Assembly (NCBI GenBank): GCA_030826945.1
Contig: JAPQLC010000008.1
Location: forward strand, 1 to 64,000
Reading direction: 5' to 3'
Length of the DNA stretch: 64,000 nt
From: Candidatus Thiobius zoothamnicola
Lineage (GTDB): Bacteria; Pseudomonadota; Gammaproteobacteria; Chromatiales; Chromatiaceae
The notes beneath the pieces are model-generated. The model was given only the letters and a program-made list of their open reading frames with translations. It was not told the origin of the DNA and did not search any database. The translations under genes and the position numbers were made by a program. Shown one piece after another: positions 58,691-64,000 of the stretch (position 1 is the stretch's first letter; every line of letters begins with the position of its first letter).

Positions 58691-59533
58691 ATGCCTGTCA
58701 GTAAAGGACGCAAAAGCCTGATTCCCCCTATGAACAAATGGCGATTCCCAAATGAAGCCACGCCGCCTGGTTCGGCAAATTACTATATCGCGCGCTTCGC
58801 TGCGTCCGCGCAACGTGATCGCATTGCTGCTTGGTTCGCTTGGTTTGCGCACCTGGATCAAATCGTTGAGAAAGCCAAGGATCCGGGGGTGGCGCGTCTG
58901 AAACTGGACTGGTGGCGCGAAGAAACGCATTTCATGCATCGACAAGCAGCGCGTCATCCGTTGGCCCAGGCACTCAGTCAATACATCAATGCTGATTGGC
59001 AGATAATGCCCATGCACCGGATACTGGATGCGATTGAACAACGGATTCTGAAACAAATGCCGCACGATCTGACGGCTTTTCAGCAACAATGCGCCCAACA
59101 AGGTGGCAGCCGCGCCATTTTGTTGGCAAACAGCGCAGACCCAGACAGACAAAACCAGGCCGAATGGTTGGGTGGCTATCACGCGATGGTGTTGCGGATA
59201 CAGCATCTGGGCAAAGACATCCAGCAACATGACCTAAGTTTGCCGCAAACATGGCTGAATCAGCATGGCATCCAGCGCATTCAACTGGAAAACGGTGAAG
59301 ATATACCAGCATTGGCTGAAGCTGTTCAGGCGTTATTACCATCGGTTGAACAAAAGCTGCTGGATGAGCGATCCAGGCTGAAACAGCAGATCGCATTGCA
59401 TACGCCGCTACGCATGGCAGTTCAGGCTTGGTATTTATCCCGTCAGATGCGTAAAAAAGGCTACGCCAGCCATCAGCATGAATTTGAGTTGACGCCGTTG
59501 CAGTATTTATGGGCGGCGTGGCGCATGGGTTAA
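58691..59533 (+). CDS. Squalene/phytoene-synthase-family protein (divergent)
   Basis: A 280-residue helical protein with the isoprenoid-synthase start NYYIARFAASAQRDRIAAWF and a KLDWWREE motif in place of the first Asp-rich box. A start further downstream (MNKWRF, residue 14) is possible. Proteobacteria often have one such protein of unknown role near DNA-repair genes, related to mitochondrial NDUFAF6. I do not claim terpene synthesis. Confidence 0.7.
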   Translation: MPVSKGRKSLIPPMNKWRFPNEATPPGSANYYIARFAASAQRDRIAAWFAWFAHLDQIVEKAKDPGVARLKLDWWREETHFMHRQAARHPLAQALSQYINADWQIMPMHRILDAIEQRILKQMPHDLTAFQQQCAQQGGSRAILLANSADPDRQNQAEWLGGYHAMVLRIQHLGKDIQQHDLSLPQTWLNQHGIQRIQLENGEDIPALAEAVQALLPSVEQKLLDERSRLKQQIALHTPLRMAVQAWYLSRQMRKKGYASHQHEFELTPLQYLWAAWRMG

Positions 59534-59567
59534 TTTTCTGCTTGGCGTTGATAGTGCCATAGCAATC

Positions 59568-60125
59568 CTATTGCAATGCAGACCAGGCTGCGCGCAGGTA
59601 TTGCATCATCGACCATAGGGTGAGTAATGTGGCTGCGTATAAGGCGATCAGGCCTATGGCGTAAATTGGCGATCCGGCGATATCCTGCCCATAAATCAAT
59701 AACGTGATGGCGATCATTTGCGCGGCGGTTTTGAGTTTGCCGACATAAGCGACGGCGACAGTGGTTTTTTCGCCGATGCTGGCCATCCATTCGCGCAAAG
59801 CGGAGATGATGATCTCGCGGCTGATGATAATGATCACCGGTAGGGTGATCGAAAGCGAGGGATCGGATTGCACTAACATGACCAGAGCGGCGGCCACGAT
59901 CAGCTTGTCAGCGACTGGATCCAGGAATGCGCCGAAGCGTGAGGCGGCTTGCCAGCGGCGTGCCAGATAGCCATCCAGCCAATCGGTAATCGCGGCTAAT
60001 ACAAAGAGGGCAGCGGCGACTTCGTTATGCCAGTGTACTGGCAGATAGTAGACCAGCACCAGTACCGGTATCAGTAGGATGCGCATGATAGTCAGTTGGT
60101 TAGGCAGTTTTTGCAGGTTCATCAT
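59568..60125 (-). CDS. pgsA: CDP-diacylglycerol-glycerol-3-phosphate 3-phosphatidyltransferase
   Basis: A 185-residue membrane enzyme with the CDP-alcohol motif DGYLARRWQAASRFGAFLDP VADK (residues ~49-72; the D, G, A-R, G and final D residues are present). It makes phosphatidylglycerol phosphate. It overlaps uvrC by 4 bases, as in the uvrY-uvrC-pgsA group of gammaproteobacteria. Confidence 0.96.
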   Translation of the reverse strand: MMNLQKLPNQLTIMRILLIPVLVLVYYLPVHWHNEVAAALFVLAAITDWLDGYLARRWQAASRFGAFLDPVADKLIVAAALVMLVQSDPSLSITLPVIIIISREIIISALREWMASIGEKTTVAVAYVGKLKTAAQMIAITLLIYGQDIAGSPIYAIGLIALYAATLLTLWSMMQYLRAAWSALQ

Positions 60126-61945
60126 TCACCATGAAATGCGACGTAGATGTGTTGCGCCAATGTGTTGCTGATGCCGTCAACTTTGGCGATATCTTCAATA
60201 CCGGCGCGCGCGAGTCCTTGCAGGCCGCCGAAGTGTTTGAGCAGTTTTTGGCGGCGCTTGGCTCCGATCCCGGCTATGTCCTCCAGCGGCGATTGTTTTC
60301 TGGCCTTGCCGCGTCTTTGGCGGTGTCCTGTGATAGCGAAGCGATGCGATTCATCACGAATATGTTGGATCAGGTGAAGCGCAGGGGAGTCGTTTGGCAG
60401 TATCAAAGGGCGTTCCTGCCCAGGCAGGATCAACATTTCCATACCGGGTTTACGATCCGGGCCTTTAGCGACGCCAAGCAGTGGGAGATCGTGAATGCCG
60501 AGTGCTGCCAATATCTGTTGCGCGGCATTGAGTTGTCCTTTGCCGCCGTCGATCAACAGCAGATCGGGCATTTTCGCGCCTTCATTTTGCAAACGCTGGT
60601 AGCGTCTTTGCAGGGCCTGGCGCATGGCGGCGTAATCATCGCCGCCAGTGATATTTTTGATGTTGAAGCGTCGATAGTCGCTTTTATAAGGTTCGCCTTG
60701 TTGGAATACGACGCAGGAGGCGACTGTTTCCTCGCCTTGAGTGTGGCTGATGTCAAAGCATTCCATGCGGTTGGGGGATTCGTCCATATCCAACGCAAGG
60801 CGCAAAGCGTCAAGGCGCTGTTGGTTGGCGGTTGAGCTGGCCAGGCGGGCTTCCAGCGCCATGGCGGCATTGGTCGTTGCCATGGTCAACCAACGTGCGC
60901 GTTCGCCCCTTGGCTTGTGTTTGATGCGGACTTTGCGCTCGGCTTGGAGGCTGAGGGTTTCTTCCAATGCGGTTTGATCTTCAGGCAAGACATTCACCAG
61001 AATTTCCGTCGGCGCGGCTTTCGCCAAATAGTATTGTGCGATAAATGCAGAAATCAGTTCAGCGGATTCGGCGCCTTCTCCCGTACGTGGGTACAGAATT
61101 TTGTTGCCCAAATTATGGCCGTGGCGCACGAAGAAAATCTGCAAGCAGGCCATGCCTGCCTTGGTGGCGACAGCAACGATATCCAGATCGCCGCGTTCGC
61201 CATTAATGTATTGTTTTTCCTGTACGCTGCGCAACGCATTGATCTGGTCACGTAGTTTGGCAGCTTGTTCAAATTCCAAAGCGTCTGAGGCGGTCTCCAT
61301 TTTATGGATCCAACGTTCAACGACGTGGGATGCCTTGCCCTGTAGAAAAAGTTTGGTGTCTTTCACATCCTGTGCATATTGTTCCGTGCTGATGAAGCCG
61401 ACGCAGGGTGCGGTGCAACGTTCAATTTGATATTGCAGGCAGGGACGCGACCGGTTGGCGTAATAGCTGTTTTCGCACTGCCGCACCGGAAACAGTTTTT
61501 GCAGCAGTCTCAAGGTTTGACGAACAGCATTGCTGCTGGGGTAGGGGCCAAAATATTGCCCTTTTTGATGACGCGAACCACGATGCAGCGTCAAACGGGG
61601 GAATTGGTCAGCGGAGAGATAGAGGTATGGATAGCTTTTGTCATCCCTCAACAGCACGTTATACCGTGGTTGATGGGTTTTGATCAGATTGTATTCCAGC
61701 AGCAGGGCTTCGGATTCGGTATGGGTGACCGTGATGGCAATGTCGGCGATCTGCGCCACCATAGCCGCGATGCGTTTATTGGTCGCGCGGGTGAAATAGG
61801 TGCTGACCCGTTTGACCAGATTTTTAGCCTTGCCAACGTACAATACCCCTCCGTTTTTATCCAACATCCGGTACACCCCCGGTCTGTGGGTCAGGGTTTT
61901 CAGGAAGGCCTTGGCGTCAAACGTGTTATCCGTGTTGTTCATCAA
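60122..61945 (-). CDS. uvrC: Excinuclease ABC subunit C
   Basis: A 607-residue nucleotide-excision endonuclease. It has a GIY-YIG domain (PGVYRMLDKNGGVLYVGKAK, near 18), a cysteine-rich stretch (CENSYYANRSRPCLQYQIER), a UVR motif, an RNase-H-like domain (MECFDISHTQGEETVASCVV) and terminal helix-hairpin-helix repeats (LEDIAGIGAKRRQKLLKHFG). Confidence 0.97.
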   Translation of the reverse strand: MMNNTDNTFDAKAFLKTLTHRPGVYRMLDKNGGVLYVGKAKNLVKRVSTYFTRATNKRIAAMVAQIADIAITVTHTESEALLLEYNLIKTHQPRYNVLLRDDKSYPYLYLSADQFPRLTLHRGSRHQKGQYFGPYPSSNAVRQTLRLLQKLFPVRQCENSYYANRSRPCLQYQIERCTAPCVGFISTEQYAQDVKDTKLFLQGKASHVVERWIHKMETASDALEFEQAAKLRDQINALRSVQEKQYINGERGDLDIVAVATKAGMACLQIFFVRHGHNLGNKILYPRTGEGAESAELISAFIAQYYLAKAAPTEILVNVLPEDQTALEETLSLQAERKVRIKHKPRGERARWLTMATTNAAMALEARLASSTANQQRLDALRLALDMDESPNRMECFDISHTQGEETVASCVVFQQGEPYKSDYRRFNIKNITGGDDYAAMRQALQRRYQRLQNEGAKMPDLLLIDGGKGQLNAAQQILAALGIHDLPLLGVAKGPDRKPGMEMLILPGQERPLILPNDSPALHLIQHIRDESHRFAITGHRQRRGKARKQSPLEDIAGIGAKRRQKLLKHFGGLQGLARAGIEDIAKVDGISNTLAQHIYVAFHGE

Positions 61946-62576
61946 TCCATTGACGTGCGCGGGCGAAAACTTGCTGGAACATCTCAGGGGTCAGGCGGCG
62001 GGTTTGGGTGTTATAACGACTACAGTGATAAGAATCCAATAAGATGCCGCCATGTGGCATTGGGTGTTCAGCGGCGTGGGCGAACGGATAATCTTTCTGT
62101 TTCAGATGGAGTGCGGCAATGACGGATTTGTGAGCAATGCCGCCTAATGCAATGATGAGGCTACGCGGCTCCAGGGATTTGAGTTCGGTGGTCAGGTATT
62201 GACGGCAGGTGTTGATTTCGGGTCCCGTGGGTTTGTTTTGCGGCGGTACGCATTTGACGGCGTTGGTGATGCGACAGTCAATCAACTTTAATCCATCGTC
62301 CACGGATATGGATTCTGGCGCACTGGCGAAGCCGAATTGATATAACGTCTGGTAGAGCAAAATGCCGGCATGGTCGCCGGTGAAAGGCCGACCTGTCGCA
62401 TTTGCGCCATGTAAACCCGGTGCGAGGCCGACAATCAATAAAGCCGGTTGGTCTGCGCCGAAGGGCGCAACAGGCCGGCAGTGATAATCCGGGTATTGTA
62501 TTTGGGTGTGATCAAGAAATTCCGCCAGGCGAGGACATTGACGGCATTGAATATCAAAAAACGGATCAGATGACAT
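61926..62576 (-). CDS. Uracil-DNA glycosylase, family 5 (UDGb)
   Basis: A 216-residue enzyme with the UDGb motif GLAPGLHGANATGRPFTGD (near 47) and the C-terminal SYHCSRYNTQTRRLT. The N-terminal cysteines (CRQCPRL) probably join an iron-sulphur cluster. The ATG at 62576 overlaps the uvrY stop. Placement between uvrY and uvrC joins two DNA repair genes in one operon. Confidence 0.9.
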   Translation of the reverse strand: MSSDPFFDIQCRQCPRLAEFLDHTQIQYPDYHCRPVAPFGADQPALLIVGLAPGLHGANATGRPFTGDHAGILLYQTLYQFGFASAPESISVDDGLKLIDCRITNAVKCVPPQNKPTGPEINTCRQYLTTELKSLEPRSLIIALGGIAHKSVIAALHLKQKDYPFAHAAEHPMPHGGILLDSYHCSRYNTQTRRLTPEMFQQVFARARQWIDEQHG

Positions 62577-63204
62577 GGTGTGAGAGCGCGAGGTGAGTGA
62601 GTTCGACATCATTGTTCACATCCAGTTTGTCATATAAACGACGTCGGTAGGTTGAGATGGTTTTAGGGCTTAAAAATAAAGCCTCGCAGATTGTTGGGTT
62701 ACTTCTCCCCTGAACGATCATCAGCATGACCTGCATTTCGCGGGCTGATAAGGCGTTAAACGGGTTCTTTTTGGCATCATCCCGGCCAGTTGTCCGGTTT
62801 AATGCGATTTGTTGGGCGACTTTGTTGGAAAGATACAGGTTGCCGACCATCACGGTACGGATGGCGATAAAAAACTCATCAGCCTGACAGTTTTTGGAAA
62901 TAAATCCTTTTGCGCCAGCATTGAGCAGTTGATTGGGAAAAGGGTCATGATCAAAAGCGGTGACCATCAGGATTCTGTTGTCAGGGTTTTGCTGGAAAAG
63001 ACGGCGTGTGGTTTCCAGACCGCCCATACCTGGCATCTTGATGTCCATCAGGATTAAATCGGGCGACAGCTCGCGGGCTTTTTCCAGCGCGATTTCACCG
63101 GTTTCCGCTTCGCCAGTGACTTTAATGTCTTTGGTTTCGTGGAGCACGCTACGCAATGCGGCGCGAAACAGCGCATGGTCGTCAACCAATAAAACGCGGA
63201 TCAT
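62566..63204 (-). CDS. uvrY: LuxR-type response regulator UvrY/GacA
   Basis: A 212-residue regulator with a receiver domain (MIRVLLVDDHALFRAALRSV, phospho-acceptor Asp54 in LILMDIKMPGMGG, conserved Lys104 region FISKN) and a LuxR-type helix-turn-helix (LSAREMQVMLMIVQGRSN, near 148). It answers to BarA/GacS and switches on Csr small RNAs. It starts the uvrY-udg-uvrC-pgsA run. Confidence 0.94.
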   Translation of the reverse strand: MIRVLLVDDHALFRAALRSVLHETKDIKVTGEAETGEIALEKARELSPDLILMDIKMPGMGGLETTRRLFQQNPDNRILMVTAFDHDPFPNQLLNAGAKGFISKNCQADEFFIAIRTVMVGNLYLSNKVAQQIALNRTTGRDDAKKNPFNALSAREMQVMLMIVQGRSNPTICEALFLSPKTISTYRRRLYDKLDVNNDVELTHLALSHHVI

Positions 63205-63211
63205 AAAACGG

Positions 63212-64000
63212 TCAGCATTGGATAGACTCTATTTTTTTTCTGACTTGTAAGGCGACTTCCAAAGCGCGTAGACCGGTGGCGCCATCCACTATCGGCGCTT
63301 GACCTGTTTTGACTGACTGAATGAAAGCATCAATTTCCACATCCAGCGGCTTAACCGGCTCAATGGAAATTTGTTCGCTGATGATCTCCGGCCAGTCTTC
63401 ACCCGCTTGTTGTGCCGGATAGGCGGTTTCCAGCGTTTGCCCGATAAAGTCCAGTGATTGGTAACGCCGATGTTCAAATACCCGTATCCGGCGAATTTTT
63501 TCACGCGATATGCGACTGGCGACCACATTCGCCACGGCCCCATTGGTGAATTCAAGACGTGCACTGGCGATGTCGATATGCGGCGTCAATACGCTCGCGC
63601 CAGTCGCTGAAATTTGTTGGATATCACCGCCAATCAGGGACAGCACAATATCAATATCGTGGATCATCAAGTCCGAAACCACATCCACGTCCGTGGCCCG
63701 TGCGACGAACGGACTCATGCGCTGGGCCTCAATAAAACGCGGTGCCTGAATGCGTTCGCTCAACGCCATCACACCAGCGTTAAACCGTTCCAGATGGCCG
63801 ACTTGCAGGATGACGCCAGCCTCTTCCGCCAGCCGGACGATTTCCGCGCCTTCTGTTTGGGTGCTGGCGATGGGTTTTTCCAATAGTACGTGTTTGCCGG
63901 CGCGTAAATAAGGGCGGGTTGCCGCTAAGTGCGCCGTTGTTGGGACGACAATGCTGATCGCTTCAACTTTTTCCAGCAATACTTCGGGATCTTTATAGGC
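63212..64000 (-). CDS. Gfo/Idh/MocA-family oxidoreductase (5' part outside the window)
   Basis: 263 codons are visible; the frame stays open to the window edge, so the N-terminal Rossmann half (~50-60 residues) is missing. The EKP motif AGKHVLLEKPIASTQTEGAE and the C-terminal GFO-IDH domain with ISDLMIHDIDIV-like metal/substrate region are clear. It is an NAD(P)-dependent sugar-type dehydrogenase of unknown substrate. Confidence 0.88.
   Translation of the reverse strand, partial: AYKDPEVLLEKVEAISIVVPTTAHLAATRPYLRAGKHVLLEKPIASTQTEGAEIVRLAEEAGVILQVGHLERFNAGVMALSERIQAPRFIEAQRMSPFVARATDVDVVSDLMIHDIDIVLSLIGGDIQQISATGASVLTPHIDIASARLEFTNGAVANVVASRISREKIRRIRVFEHRRYQSLDFIGQTLETAYPAQQAGEDWPEIISEQISIEPVKPLDVEIDAFIQSVKTGQAPIVDGATGLRALEVALQVRKKIESIQC

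Overview
The window is a contiguous piece of a gammaproteobacterial chromosome of roughly 50% GC. The lineage shows in the conserved blocks mreBCD beside gatC/gatA, rpsP-rimM-trmD-rplS, uvrY-uvrC-pgsA and rpoZ-spoT, and in YggX, SelO, ProVWX and PtsP. I cannot name the species. The window begins next to a VgrG remnant and ends inside a Gfo/Idh/MocA oxidoreductase gene.

Layout. 0-10 kb: mreBCD (minus), gatC, a two-gene membrane cassette, gatA, an asparaginase (plus), then ptsP (minus). 10.07-13.17 kb: a low-GC accessory island flanked by a ~39-bp imperfect inverted repeat. It holds an IS5-type remnant, a broken RelB-like antitoxin, HicAB, a frameshifted DUF5677 gene and an integron-type attC site. 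13-26 kb: housekeeping genes (tyrA, hisC, a phosphatase, yggX, mutY, a SCO protein, 5-oxoprolinase pxpABC, sbcB, the ribosomal/tRNA-modification operon and a degenerate helicase fragment). 26-30 kb: metF and an HvfABCD-type operon for a copper-binding modified peptide. 30-36.5 kb: rdgB, rph, yicC, proVWX and a frameshifted LysE gene. 36.5-42.4 kb: a 1433-residue NACHT-like NTPase with a C-terminal nuclease-like domain and, divergent from it, the actin/thymosin operon. 42.4-50.1 kb: a second-type EF-G, gltX, a cassette array with attC-like sites carrying a ThsB-type TIR plus membrane-protein pair, then glnS. 50.2-53.6 kb: two tandem ABC-ATPase/TOPRIM (DUF4276) pairs. 53.6-64 kb: selO, bioD, tRNA-Met, rpoZ, spoT, a squalene/phytoene-synthase-like protein, pgsA, uvrC, a family-5 uracil-DNA glycosylase, uvrY and the partial oxidoreductase.

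The outstanding discovery is at 41009-42300. A 356-residue protein aligns with eukaryotic actin at roughly 70% identity by hand, about 90% in its last ~105 residues, and ends in the same residues as animal actin. It is followed 68 bp later by a 50-residue gene whose product aligns without gaps to animal thymosin beta-4 (22 of 44 identical). Both genes are intronless and have their own Shine-Dalgarno sequences. The actin has lost 9 residues of the DNase-I-binding loop and 7 of a subdomain-4 loop, and carries Tyr in place of Asp157, while the barbed-end cleft that thymosin/WH2 peptides bind is intact. This looks like an actin plus actin-sequestering-peptide module acquired from a eukaryote, probably animal-like, and remodelled in a bacterium.

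Elsewhere the accessory content is mostly defence-like: the NACHT/nuclease gene, the TIR/membrane pair, the ATPase/TOPRIM pairs, toxin-antitoxin genes and integron-type cassettes. Two genes (DUF5677, LysE) are each broken by one extra base in a homopolymer, so sequencing error or phase variation must be considered before calling them dead.
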